This document shows, piece by piece, positions 1 through 8,425 of a stretch of DNA of 64,000 nucleotides (the stretch's first letter is position 1; the number at the start of each line of letters is the position of its first letter). This DNA comes from an uncultured Caulobacteraceae bacterium (GTDB taxonomy: Bacteria; Pseudomonadota; Alphaproteobacteria; Caulobacterales; Caulobacteraceae). Made by a program: the position numbers and the translations under genes. Below the pieces are notes generated by a model. That model saw only the letters and a list, made by a program, of their open reading frames with translations, was not told the origin of the DNA and did no database searches. Location of the stretch: the NCBI GenBank assembly GCA_903872075.1, contig CAIQJF010000045.1, forward strand, positions 1 to 64,000. Direction: 5' to 3'.

Positions 1-372
1 CGCCTCCGCTGACGCGGAAACGCGACGGTCATTCCTCTGGACCGCCCGTTGCCGGACGGGTCTCGCGACCTACCCGGGCGTCTGGGCCGGCGAAGCCCTG
101 CCGGCCTTGCGGCCGGCGCGACACCCCTATTCGGTCTTGCTCCAGGCGGGGCTTGCCATGCCGTCCCGGTCACCCGGTCCGCGGTGGGCTCTTACCCCAC
201 CCTTTCACCCTTACCCTGCGGCCGAAGCCCTCGGGCGGTTTGCTTTCTGTGGCGCTATCCCTGGGGTCGCCCCCGGCGGGCGTTACCCGCCGCCTTATCG
301 CCGTGGAGCCCGGACTTTCCTCCCCCCCGCCGTTACCAACGAGGGAGCGACCGCCCGGCCGTCTGATCCGAT
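1..372 (-). ncRNA. rnpB: RNase P RNA, class A, 3' end cut by window edge
   Basis: This is the catalytic RNA of RNase P, which matures tRNA 5' ends. Read on the minus strand it has the hallmark GAGGAAAGTCCGGGCTCC (about 308-325), the first half of the conserved core, a GCCACAGAAA segment near 245-254, and the AGGGTGAAAGGGTGGGGTAA / GAGCCCACCGCGG block near 178-215. That combination is typical of bacterial class A RNase P RNA. The 5' end is estimated near 372 from where the P1/P2-like helix should begin. The 3' end, including the usual ACAGAATCCGGC segment, lies beyond position 1, so the gene is partial. Short open frames across it are not genes. Confidence 0.93.
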
Positions 373-435
373 TTCACCGTGGGCGTACCGGCGGCGGCGG
401 TCAAGCGAGGAGAGCCCGGCGACACGGCCGAGGGA

Positions 436-1155
436 TCAAGCCGCCAGCCGCAGGAGCGCCATCAGCCGCGCCCGGCTTTCGCCGTCGGCGACACCGTCTA
501 CACGACCAGGACGCCAGTGACGCTGGAAGGCCGTGACGATGACTCCGAGGTCTTCATCGAACACAGCCGTGCGATCGCAGTCATAGCCGAGGCGCGCCAG
601 AGCTGAACGCAGCGCCAGCACGCCAAGCCCCTCATCGCCCTCGGCGAGGGCCCCGCCAGGCGCGGGCGGCGGCTCGACCCAGAGGCCATGACCAGCCTCG
701 GCAAGGACCTTCCAGGGAAACAACTCGCCAGGGTCGGCCTTGCGGCTCGGGGCCACATCGGAGTGGCCGAGGATGCGTTCATCCGGAACGGTCCATCGGC
801 TGCGGATATCCGCCAGAAGATCGATGACCGCGGACACCTGCGCGGCGGGAAACGGTCGGTAGCCGAACTCGTGGCCGGGATTGACGATCTCAACCCCGAT
901 CGAGGCGGCGTTGATGTCGGTCTGTCCCCGCCAGGCGCTCACACCCGCGTGCCAGGCGCGCCGCGCCTCCGGCACGAGCGTGAAAATCCGCCCGTCCTCC
1001 TCGACCATGTAATGAGCGGACACCTTGGCGGCGGCGTCGGTCATCCGCGCCAGGGCGGCCTCCCCGCTGACCATCCCCGTGTAGTGAAGAACGATCATGT
1101 CAGGCGGACTGATCCGGGCGTCGAAGTTCGGCGATGGTGCGGCGATGTAGGTCAT
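436..1155 (-). CDS. N-acetylmuramoyl-L-alanine amidase (AmpD-like) with peptidoglycan-binding domain
   Basis: The 239-residue protein is predicted to cleave the amide bond between N-acetylmuramate and the stem peptide. An Amidase_2 domain fills the first two thirds. The candidate zinc ligands are the His of VLHYTG (near residue 24), the His of GHSDVAP (near 130) and the Asp of KADPGE shortly after. The C-terminal part, from about 165, resembles a PG_binding_1 repeat (ALRSALARLGYD). There is no signal peptide, which favours a cytoplasmic recycling enzyme like AmpD, although AmpD itself lacks the binding domain. The start is the ATG at 1155, whose ATGA overlaps the stop of the upstream transporter, so the two are probably co-transcribed. 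Confidence 0.9.
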   Translation of the reverse strand: MTYIAAPSPNFDARISPPDMIVLHYTGMVSGEAALARMTDAAAKVSAHYMVEEDGRIFTLVPEARRAWHAGVSAWRGQTDINAASIGVEIVNPGHEFGYRPFPAAQVSAVIDLLADIRSRWTVPDERILGHSDVAPSRKADPGELFPWKVLAEAGHGLWVEPPPAPGGALAEGDEGLGVLALRSALARLGYDCDRTAVFDEDLGVIVTAFQRHWRPGRVDGVADGESRARLMALLRLAA

Positions 1156-2057
1156 GGCGTGGCCCGACGCAGCAGCGCCAGCGGCGCCATCACATGGCTG
1201 CGTCGCAGGGCGACAATCAGGACGCCGGCCAGGGCGATGATCGTGCCGATGATCATGCGCGGACCGAAGGAGTCGTGGGTGACGAGAACGCCAAGACCGA
1301 TCGTCGCCAGGGGCGTCATCAGGGTCAGAGGCTGAAGCAGGTTGACCTCGTACCTCTGGATCAGGCCGTAGAAGGCTGTGTGGGCGATCACTGAGACCAC
1401 AAGGCTTGAGAACAGCACGCCGCCGACGAACGGCCAAAGGGCATGCGTCAAGACCGCGCCCTGGCCCGTTTCCGTCAAGGCGCTGAGCGCCGCCAGCGGC
1501 CAGAACGACGCGAAACCCACCCAGGCCTGGAACTGCCGGGGACTGGCGTCCTCCACCTGTTTCATCATCACCGCGCCCAGCGAGGCCGCGAAAGCCGAGG
1601 CGACAACGAACAGCATGCCGACGCTGGGGACGAGGCCCTTGGGGTTCCACATGACGATGAGCGCGCCGGTCAGAGTCAGGAGGATTCCGAGGCCACGCCG
1701 CCAGCGAATCCGCTCACCGAGGATGATCACCGAAAGGATCGTGGCCATCGGCACGCCGAGCTGACTCACCACGGCGAAGGCCGACGGCGCGGTGGTCTTG
1801 AGGCTGAGAAAAGCCAGCGCCATGGAGCCGCCGCCCATCAGAAGGCCGACGACGATCATGCGCCACAGCGGCTTGGGCGCCGGCAATAGCCAGGGCGCGG
1901 TCGCCACGGCGATCACCGCGAAGCGGGCGGCGGCGTAGAACAGGGGCGGTGCGCCGAAGTGGGCGATGAGCACCTTCGACATGACGCTGTTGGCGGCCCA
2001 GATCAGGCAGATGAGCACCAACAGGCCGAGGTCGCGAAGGGACATGCCGGGGGCCAT
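1152..2057 (-). CDS. EamA/DMT-family transporter
   Basis: An integral membrane protein of about 301 residues from the drug/metabolite transporter superfamily. It has two EamA repeats and roughly ten hydrophobic segments, beginning with LGLLVLICLIWAANSVMS, whose WAANSV is typical of the first EamA helix. The substrate cannot be read from sequence; relatives export amino acids or metabolites. I chose the ATG at 2057 (MAPGMSL); the ATG at 2045 is equally possible, since neither has a strong Shine-Dalgarno sequence. The open frame continues upstream into the pgm promoter region, but that extension is not transporter-like. Its stop overlaps the amidase start by four bases. Confidence 0.85.
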   Translation of the reverse strand: MAPGMSLRDLGLLVLICLIWAANSVMSKVLIAHFGAPPLFYAAARFAVIAVATAPWLLPAPKPLWRMIVVGLLMGGGSMALAFLSLKTTAPSAFAVVSQLGVPMATILSVIILGERIRWRRGLGILLTLTGALIVMWNPKGLVPSVGMLFVVASAFAASLGAVMMKQVEDASPRQFQAWVGFASFWPLAALSALTETGQGAVLTHALWPFVGGVLFSSLVVSVIAHTAFYGLIQRYEVNLLQPLTLMTPLATIGLGVLVTHDSFGPRMIIGTIIALAGVLIVALRRSHVMAPLALLRRATP

Positions 2058-2208
2058 AGGGTGCGGCGGAAGCCGTGGCAATCGCACCTCGTAATGTCCC
2101 TGGCTGGAATTTCGCCCCGCCAGACGCGACGCCTTGCTGACAGTCACGCAAAGATGGCTCATTGGGCTGACGCGCGGCGTACGCCCCTCGCCTCCAAGGA
2201 AGTACGAC

Positions 2209-3861
2209 ATGTCGAGCAGCCATTCTCCTGTCCCGGGCCAGCTTCTCCCGGTCGACAGGCTCGTGAACGTGCCGCGCCTGATCACCGCCTACTACAGCCT
2301 GACACCCGACACCGCGGTGAAGGCGCAGAAGGTGAGCTTCGGCACCTCCGGGCATCGGGGATCGGCGCTCCTGGCGTCGTTCAATGAGCATCATATTCTG
2401 GCGATCACCCAGGCGGTCTGCGAGTACCGAGCCCGGGAGAACGTGACGGGCCCGCTGTTCCTCGGCGTCGACACGCACGCGCTTTCGGAACCGGCCTTCG
2501 TCAGCGCCCTGGAGGTTCTGGCCGCCAATGGCGTCGAAACGCTCATCGCCCCGGACGGCGGTTACACCCCGACGCCCGTCATCTCGCATGCAATCCTGAC
2601 CTATAATCGCGGTCGCGCCTCGGGCCTTGCGGACGGGATCGTGATCAGCCCATCCCACAATCCGCCGGAGGACGGCGGCTTCAAATACAATCCCACGCAC
2701 GGCGGCCCGGCCGACGTCGACGCGACCGGCTGGATCCAGGACCGCGCCAATGACCTTCTTGCCGCTGGCCTAGCCGGGGTGTCGCGGACTCCCTACGCCA
2801 GGGCGCGGGCTGCCAGCTGCGTTCGAACGCATGATTTCATCACGCCCTATGTGACGGACCTGGCGTCGGTGGTGGATATGGAGACGATCCGGGCCGCCGG
2901 CGTGCGGATCGGCATTGATCCGCTCGGCGGCGCCGGCGTGCAATATTGGGCCCCGATCATCGAACGTTATGGTCTCGACGCCACGATTGTGAACACCGCG
3001 ATCGACCCGACCTTCCGGTTCGTGCCCGCCGACTGGGACGGCAAGGTGCGCATGGACTGCTCCTCGCCCCACGCCATGACCGGCCTGATCGCGCTGGGCG
3101 AACGTTTCGACATCGCTTTCGGCAACGACACCGACGCGGACCGGCACGGCATCGTCTGCCCCTCAAGCGGCCTGATGAATCCCAACCACTATCTGGCGGC
3201 GGCGATCGCTTATCTCTGCTCCCACAGGCCCGACTGGCCCGCCGGCGCGGCGATCGGCAAGACCGTGGTCTCCAGCAGCATGATCGACCGGGTGGTGAAG
3301 CAGGCGGGCCGCGGCCTGTATGAGGTTCCGGTCGGCATCAAGTGGTTCACGCCCGGCCTCGTGAACGGCTCGCTGGCCTTCGGCGGTGAGGAGAGCGCCG
3401 GGGCGACATTCCTGCGGCGGGATGGCTCCGTGTGGACCACAGACAAGGATGGCCTGATCATGGGGCTGCTGGCCGCCGAAATCTGCGCCCGAACAGGCCA
3501 GGATCCGGCCCGTTACTACGACACGGTCACGGCGGACCTTGGCCGCGCGTCCTACGCCCGCATGGACGCGGCAGCGACGCCCGCCCAGAAGGACCGGCTG
3601 AAGAAGCTCAATCCCGATCAGTTCACGGCGACCAGCCTGGCCGGCGAGCCGGTCATCGACCGATCGGTGGCGGCTCCGGGGAACAAGGAGTCTATCGGCG
3701 GTCTGAAGGTGACCACGGCCAACGGCTGGTTCGCGGCGCGGCCATCCGGCACCGAGGATGTCTACAAGATCTATGCCGAGAGCTTCCTCGGCGAGGACCA
3801 TCTGGCGCTCATTCAGAAGGACGCCAAGGCGGCCGTGGACGCGGTGCTGGCCGGAGCCTGA
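2209..3861 (+). CDS. pgm: Phosphoglucomutase (alpha-D-glucose phosphate-specific)
   Basis: Interconverts glucose 1-phosphate and glucose 6-phosphate, linking glycolysis to glycogen and sugar-nucleotide synthesis. The 550-residue length matches E. coli Pgm (546). The active-site serine is in SPSHNPPEDGG (near residue 147). The Mg-binding loop is GNDTDADRHG (near 304), the sugar-specificity loop GGEESAG (near 392) and the phosphate loop RPSGTEDVYKIYAE (near 511). The N-terminus keeps FGTSGHRGSA. The start at 2209 is set by AAGGA nine bases upstream; an in-frame upstream start at 2134 has no family support. It is divergent from the EamA transporter. Confidence 0.97.
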   Translation: MSSSHSPVPGQLLPVDRLVNVPRLITAYYSLTPDTAVKAQKVSFGTSGHRGSALLASFNEHHILAITQAVCEYRARENVTGPLFLGVDTHALSEPAFVSALEVLAANGVETLIAPDGGYTPTPVISHAILTYNRGRASGLADGIVISPSHNPPEDGGFKYNPTHGGPADVDATGWIQDRANDLLAAGLAGVSRTPYARARAASCVRTHDFITPYVTDLASVVDMETIRAAGVRIGIDPLGGAGVQYWAPIIERYGLDATIVNTAIDPTFRFVPADWDGKVRMDCSSPHAMTGLIALGERFDIAFGNDTDADRHGIVCPSSGLMNPNHYLAAAIAYLCSHRPDWPAGAAIGKTVVSSSMIDRVVKQAGRGLYEVPVGIKWFTPGLVNGSLAFGGEESAGATFLRRDGSVWTTDKDGLIMGLLAAEICARTGQDPARYYDTVTADLGRASYARMDAAATPAQKDRLKKLNPDQFTATSLAGEPVIDRSVAAPGNKESIGGLKVTTANGWFAARPSGTEDVYKIYAESFLGEDHLALIQKDAKAAVDAVLAGA

Positions 3862-3891
3862 GCGGCCCCGGCCTCACCTTCGCGGCGGGTT

Positions 3892-5037
3892 TTACGCCGC
3901 GGCGTCGAGCGACAGGGTTTCGTAGCGGCGCAGGTGGTGGTCCACCGAGCCGTACTCGCCCTCAATGATGGTGGCGCGCTTGAAGTAGTGGCCGATGGCC
4001 ATTTCATCGGTCATGCCCATGCCGCCGTGCAGCTGGATGGCGTTCTGGCCCACGAACTTGCAGGCCCGGCCGATCTGGACCTTGGCGGCCGAGAGCGACT
4101 TCGCCCGCTCAGCGGCCGGCTCGCCGATACGAATGTGGGCCATGTAGGTCATGGAGACGGCCTGTTCGACATTGATGAACATGTCGACCATCCGGTGCTG
4201 GAGCACCTGGAAGGAGGCGATGGGCACGCCGAACTGTTTGCGCTGCTTGGTGTACTCCAACGTGCCCTCGTGCAGCTTACGCAGCACGCCGCAGGCTTCG
4301 GCGCAGGTGGCGGCGATGGCCTCGTCGACGACCTGTTCGATCAGCGGCAGGGCTTCGCCCTCGGCCCCGATGAGGGCCTCGGCCGGGACGGAGACGTTCT
4401 CGAAGAAGACTTCCGAGGCGCGACGGCCATCCACGGTGGGATAGTCGCGCGTGACGACGCCGCCAGCGTTCTTGTCCACCAGGAACACCGAGACGCCGCC
4501 CGTGTCGCGCTGGCCGCCGCCGGTGCGGGCGGTGACGATCAGGTGGCTGGCCCAGGGGGCGCCGACGACCACCGCCTTGTGACCGTTAAGCACATAGCCT
4601 GACCCGTCCTTGCGGGCGGTGGTGGTCAGGTTGGCGAGATTGTAGCGGCCCTGGGGCTCGGCATAGGCGAAGGCGATGGTGACCTCGCCGGCGATGATCT
4701 TACCGATCAGCTCGTCCGCGCCCGCAGGCTTGGCGTGCTTCAGGAAGCCGCCGCCGATGACCACGGTGCCGACGTAGGGTTCCACCACCAGGGCTTTGCC
4801 GAATTCTTCCATCACCACCATGTTGTCGATCGGACCACCGCCCAGGCCGCCCTGTTCCTCGGAGAAGGCCGCGCCAAGAATGCCGAGTTCCTCGGCGAAG
4901 GACTTCCAGACCTCCGGACGCCAGCCCGACGCCGACTTGATGGCGTTGCGGCGGGTGTCGAAATCGTAATGGTCGGCCAGATAGCTGGCGACCGTGTCGC
5001 GCAGCATGGTTTGTTCGTCAGTGAAGCTGAAATCCAT
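3892..5037 (-). CDS. Acyl-CoA dehydrogenase (small-subunit type)
   Basis: A 381-residue FAD flavoprotein predicted to oxidise an acyl-CoA to the 2-enoyl-CoA. The N-terminal helical domain (MDFSFTDEQ), middle beta domain and C-terminal helical domain are in the usual order. The FAD/CoA motif QLHGGMGMTDEM lies near residue 335. It follows a longer paralogue by 50 bp on the same strand. Such small/large pairs are seen in pimeloyl-CoA dehydrogenases (PimD/PimC) and in steroid or dicarboxylate degradation, where the two may form a heteromer. The substrate is not readable. The C-terminal end faces pgm tail to tail. Confidence 0.92.
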   Translation of the reverse strand: MDFSFTDEQTMLRDTVASYLADHYDFDTRRNAIKSASGWRPEVWKSFAEELGILGAAFSEEQGGLGGGPIDNMVVMEEFGKALVVEPYVGTVVIGGGFLKHAKPAGADELIGKIIAGEVTIAFAYAEPQGRYNLANLTTTARKDGSGYVLNGHKAVVVGAPWASHLIVTARTGGGQRDTGGVSVFLVDKNAGGVVTRDYPTVDGRRASEVFFENVSVPAEALIGAEGEALPLIEQVVDEAIAATCAEACGVLRKLHEGTLEYTKQRKQFGVPIASFQVLQHRMVDMFINVEQAVSMTYMAHIRIGEPAAERAKSLSAAKVQIGRACKFVGQNAIQLHGGMGMTDEMAIGHYFKRATIIEGEYGSVDHHLRRYETLSLDAAA

Positions 5038-5087
5038 GACCTTCGTTTCCTCGGCGGCTCGTGTTCTGTGGGATGGCGGGCGGGGCG

Positions 5088-6293
5088 TCAGAGGCCCAGC
5101 ACGGCCTTGGCGATGATGTTGCGCTGAATCTCGTTCGACCCGCCGTAGATGGAGGTCTTACGCGTGTTGAAATAGGCGCCGGCGACACCGTGGGCCTCAT
5201 CGGGACCGATGGCGCCGATGTTGTGGGGCAGGCCGCGCAGATAGGGCGCGCCGTAGTGGGCGGCCGCTTCCAACGCCAGGTCGGTGAGCCGCTGCTGAAT
5301 CTCGGTGCCCTTGATCTTCAGGATCGAGGATTCCGGCCCCGGCCCCTTGCCGGAGCTTTCGCCGGCCAGGGTGCGCAGTTCGGTGAATTCCAGGGCCGTC
5401 AGATCGATCTCAAGTTCGGCGACCTTGCGCTTGAAGAAGGGGTCGGAGAGCAGCGGCGTGGCGTCATCGGACAGATAGGTGCGCGAAACCTGACGCAGAC
5501 GCTCCAGGCCGCGCTTCGACCGCGCGACACCAGCGATGCCCGAACGTTCATGCAGCAGCAGGGCCTTGGCGCAGGTCCAGCCCTGGTTCTCGTTGTGGAT
5601 GCGGTTTTCCACCGGCACCTTCACGTTATCCAGGAAGACGTCATTGACCTCATGGCCACCCTCGAGCGTGATCAGCGGACGGACGGTGATCCCGGGCGAT
5701 TTCATATCGATCAGCAGGAAGCTGATGCCGGCCTGCGGCTTGGCCGTCGGATCGGTGCGGACCAGGAAGAAACCCCAGTCGGCGTACTGGCCGAGCGTGG
5801 TCCAGGTCTTCTGGCCGTTGACCAGATAGTATTCCTTGCCATCGCCGCCGGTGATCCGCTCGGCCTTGGTCTTGACCGACGCCAGGTCGGAGCCGGCGCC
5901 GGGCTCGGAATAGCCCTGGCACCACCACACCAGGCCGTCACGAATGCCTGGCAGGAAGCGCGCCTTCTGCTCCTCGGTGCCGAAGGTGTAGACGACCGGC
6001 GCAAGCATGTTCACGCCGAAGGGCAGGACGGAGATGGTGTCGGCCCGGGCCTGTTCCTCGGACCAGATGTACTTCTGAGTCGGGGTCCAGCCGGTGCCGC
6101 CCCACTCTTTCGGCCATGACGGGGCCGACCAGCCCTTGGCCGCCAGGATGCGGTGCCAGGAGAGGTAGTCTTCCTTGCTCAGGGCCTCCTCGTCGCGCTG
6201 CTTGTCGCGCAGAGCCTGCGGATAGTTTTCGGCGATGAAGGCGCGGACTTCGGCGCGGAACGCCGCGTCTTCGGGGGAGAAATCGAGATCCAT
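5088..6293 (-). CDS. Acyl-CoA dehydrogenase (large-subunit type)
   Basis: A 401-residue acyl-CoA dehydrogenase beginning MDLDFSPEDAAFRAEVR. It has the family's substrate and flavin segments (QGYSEPGAGSDLAS near residue 125, KTWTTLGQYAD near 160) and ends with the C-terminal YGGSNEIQRNIIAK. It is the first gene of a two-gene unit with the 381-residue paralogue downstream. Closest by eye to the large subunit of pimeloyl-CoA dehydrogenase and to enzymes acting on CoA thioesters of branched or cyclic acids. Role inferred as beta-oxidation in the cytoplasm; the exact acyl group is unknown. Confidence 0.93.
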   Translation of the reverse strand: MDLDFSPEDAAFRAEVRAFIAENYPQALRDKQRDEEALSKEDYLSWHRILAAKGWSAPSWPKEWGGTGWTPTQKYIWSEEQARADTISVLPFGVNMLAPVVYTFGTEEQKARFLPGIRDGLVWWCQGYSEPGAGSDLASVKTKAERITGGDGKEYYLVNGQKTWTTLGQYADWGFFLVRTDPTAKPQAGISFLLIDMKSPGITVRPLITLEGGHEVNDVFLDNVKVPVENRIHNENQGWTCAKALLLHERSGIAGVARSKRGLERLRQVSRTYLSDDATPLLSDPFFKRKVAELEIDLTALEFTELRTLAGESSGKGPGPESSILKIKGTEIQQRLTDLALEAAAHYGAPYLRGLPHNIGAIGPDEAHGVAGAYFNTRKTSIYGGSNEIQRNIIAKAVLGL

Positions 6294-6431
6294 GTCATAC
6301 TCTCTGGCGAGGCCCCTTTGAGAGGCCAGAAGGCTGTAATCGCCCCCGCCCCCCGGTGTCCAGCGCCCGCGCGCCGCAAACCCCGGCCACTCACATCAAT
6401 ATGAGGCTCCGGCGGGTCGCCAACCAAAAGA

Positions 6432-6463
6432 AAGCGGCCCGGAGCGGGGGGACTCCGGGCCGC
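6432..6463 (-). terminator. Rho-independent terminator
   Basis: A perfect 11-bp inverted repeat, GCGGCCCGGAG / CTCCGGGCCGC (6434-6444 and 6453-6463) with an 8-base loop. On the minus strand it is followed by TTTCTTTT. It sits 55 bp past the stop of the small secreted protein gene at 6518-6910, so it should end that transcript before the acyl-CoA dehydrogenases. Confidence 0.85.
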
Positions 6464-6517
6464 CTCGCGGGGCGAAATGTCGGCAAGAGGCCGCCGGGGG
6501 GAGCGGCCGAGGGCCGG

Positions 6518-6910
6518 TCAGTTCGTCCGCGTACCGCCGGCGGGGGTCACCGCCGCGGAGACTGTGCCGCCCGAGGTCAGAGCGGCGCAGGACGCATCCC
6601 GCTCCGCCACCAAAGCGGCCTTGCTGTAGGCGCCGGCGTGCCGGGCCGCCTGCGCCGCCTGCTCGCGGGCCAGATCGGCCCGATCGAACACTTCCACCGA
6701 GCGGGCGTTCGACTGGACCTTCAACAGAGCGGCGATATCGTGGGTGTCGACCCGGCCCAGGCTGACGGACGACATCAGCACCTCGCAACGCGCGGCGGCG
6801 ATATACTGGGCGTCGGTGAGCCGTTGCGGGGCGGCGGTCGCCGCGGTCGAGAGAGCGGCCGCAGACAGGGCGACCGGGGCCATAACCAGAAAAGTTTTGA
6901 GCATCGACAT
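6518..6910 (-). CDS. Small secreted protein, function unknown
   Basis: A 130-residue protein with a signal peptide (MSMLKTFLVMAPVALSAAAL, cleavage predicted after TATAA around residue 24). The mature part is alanine-rich and probably helical, with one cysteine pair (AARCEVLM and ASCAALT). I do not recognise the family. The start at 6910 is chosen because GAGGAA lies about seven bases upstream and a signal peptide follows directly; a longer reading from 6970 adds non-hydrophobic sequence. It is a single gene with its own terminator downstream and an AT-rich promoter region with repeats upstream. Confidence 0.75.
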   Translation of the reverse strand: MSMLKTFLVMAPVALSAAALSTAATAAPQRLTDAQYIAAARCEVLMSSVSLGRVDTHDIAALLKVQSNARSVEVFDRADLAREQAAQAARHAGAYSKAALVAERDASCAALTSGGTVSAAVTPAGGTRTN

Positions 6911-6992
6911 TGTTCCGTTCCTCGTCGGGGTTGATGAAAACCTTATCCACCGACTGTTCTTCGATCTCAAATTAATTATAGTAAATAAACCA

Positions 6993-7034
6993 GATTACGG
7001 GAATGTAATCTATATATGATCCAATGATTACATT
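6993..7034. promoter_or_regulatory. GATTAC/GTAATC inverted-repeat cluster in divergent promoter region
   Basis: The AT-rich 205-bp gap between the divergent genes at 6910 and 7116 contains GATTAC (6993), AATGTAATC (7002-7010) and GATTACATT (7026-7034). The last two form a perfect 9-bp inverted repeat with a 15-base spacer, and GATTAC/GTAATC at 6993-7010 is a second, shorter one. The arrangement suggests an operator for an unidentified dimeric regulator. No binding protein is encoded next to it. Confidence 0.45.
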
Positions 7035-7115
7035 GTTTAAATTACACGGCCGTCATCTTGACGTCGTTCAGCCCGCATTTGCACGACGGACCGGGACACG
7101 GCATGGTCTGTCGCG

Positions 7116-7328
7116 ATGAACGGACCCCCGCGCCCCATTCCCACCCCCTGCATCAAGGTCTGCGTCGTCGACGGCGAGAGCGGTCTGTGCATGGGCTGTT
7201 TCCGCACGCTGAGCGAGGTCGCGGGATGGGCCCGGCTCGACGAGGCCGCGCGCTCGGCGATCCTGGCCGAGCTCCCAAGCCGTCCCGATCGTGTCCGCCC
7301 TGAAAAGCGGGCGATGTTCGGGCGTTAG
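7116..7328 (+). CDS. DUF1289 family small cysteine protein
   Basis: A 70-residue protein that matches DUF1289: TPCIKVCVVDGESGLCMGCF with cysteines spaced C-x3-C-x8-C-x2-C near residues 12-28, then RTLSEVAGWARLD. The four-cysteine pattern suggests metal or Fe-S binding, but no activity is established for the family. It starts at the ATG at 7116. Its 3' end is 12 bp from the convergent dusA stop. Confidence 0.88.
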   Translation: MNGPPRPIPTPCIKVCVVDGESGLCMGCFRTLSEVAGWARLDEAARSAILAELPSRPDRVRPEKRAMFGR

Positions 7329-7340
7329 GCCCGGCAGAGC

Positions 7341-8351
7341 TCAGGCGACGGCCAGAGGCCTGACCGAAGCTTCGCGGACCGCATCGAGGGCCCTGGAGAT
7401 CACCTCGAGCCCGGCGCCGGGAGCGATGCTCTCCACCGTCAGGATCCGCCGCCAGGCCCGTGCGCCGGGACGCCCCTGAAACAGACCCAGCATATGTCGC
7501 GTCATGGCGGCCAGGCGAGCGCCGGCCTCAAGCTCGCGCCGGACGTGAGGCAGGAAACGTTCGACGGCCTCGAACGCCGTGACCTCGACAAGCGCAGCGT
7601 CAAACAGCGCGTGATCGGCCGCGCCGAGCAGTCCTGGATTGGCATAGGCGGCTCGCCCCAGCATCACCCCATCCACCCATTTCAATTGGGTCTGTGCGGC
7701 GGCGAGATCACTGATCCCGCCGTTGATCACAATGGTGAGGTCAGGTCGCTCGCGCTTGAGATGGTGAACCAAGGGGTAGTCCAGCGGCGGCACATCGCGG
7801 TTCTCCTTCGGCGAGAGCCCTTCCAGCCAAGCTTTACGCGCATGAACGACAAAGACACGCACCCCGGCAGCGGCGCAGCGGTCGACCAGATCGAACAGCG
7901 CGGTCTCTGGATCCTGCTCATCGACGCCGATGCGGCATTTGACCGTGGCCAGGGCCGGCGAGGCTTCGGCGATGGCTGCCATGCATTCGGCCACCAGCCC
8001 CGGCTCTCGCATCAGGCAGGCGCCGAATCGCCCGCTCTGCACCCGGTCCGACGGGCAACCCACATTGAGGTTGATCTCATCGTAGCCCCAGTCGGCGCCG
8101 ATCCGCGCGCTGGCGGCCAGGGCGGCAGGATCGGAACCACCGAGTTGCAGCGCCACGGGATGCTCGACGGGGTCGAACGTCAGCAGCCTGTCGCGATCAC
8201 CATTCAGAATGGCGCCCGTGGTCAGCATCTCGGTGTAGAGACGCGCACGACCGCTCAGCGCCCGGTGAAACGCGCGGCAATGACGGTCGGTCCAGTCCAT
8301 CATGGGCGCGACGCAAAACCGGTGATCCGCCGCTGCAGGCGCCTGCGCCAA
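7341..8351 (-). CDS. dusA: tRNA-dihydrouridine synthase (DusA type)
   Basis: An FMN enzyme that reduces uridine to dihydrouridine in the tRNA D-loop (U20/U20a for DusA). The 336-residue protein opens with FCVAPMMDWTDRHCR, the DusA signature. It has the conserved cysteine in NVGCPSDRVQSGRFGACLM (near residue 110) and FMN-binding INGGISD and MLGRAAYANPGLL further on. The start appears to be TTG at 8351: an in-frame TAG lies four codons upstream, no ATG or GTG precedes the conserved core, and GGGGAAGAG is well placed before it. It is divergent from the cyclase-like gene at 8426. Confidence 0.93.
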   Translation of the reverse strand: MAQAPAAADHRFCVAPMMDWTDRHCRAFHRALSGRARLYTEMLTTGAILNGDRDRLLTFDPVEHPVALQLGGSDPAALAASARIGADWGYDEINLNVGCPSDRVQSGRFGACLMREPGLVAECMAAIAEASPALATVKCRIGVDEQDPETALFDLVDRCAAAGVRVFVVHARKAWLEGLSPKENRDVPPLDYPLVHHLKRERPDLTIVINGGISDLAAAQTQLKWVDGVMLGRAAYANPGLLGAADHALFDAALVEVTAFEAVERFLPHVRRELEAGARLAAMTRHMLGLFQGRPGARAWRRILTVESIAPGAGLEVISRALDAVREASVRPLAVA

Positions 8352-8425
8352 TCTCTTCCCCTATGGCTTCGCCAAAAGCGATCAAATAGGCTATTTTCTC
8401 GCTGAGCGGGAGCGGGGGATCGAAC

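Noticed and set aside
49..606. Several overlapping short open frames near the start
   Set aside because: They overlap the RNase P RNA or run antisense to the amidase gene.
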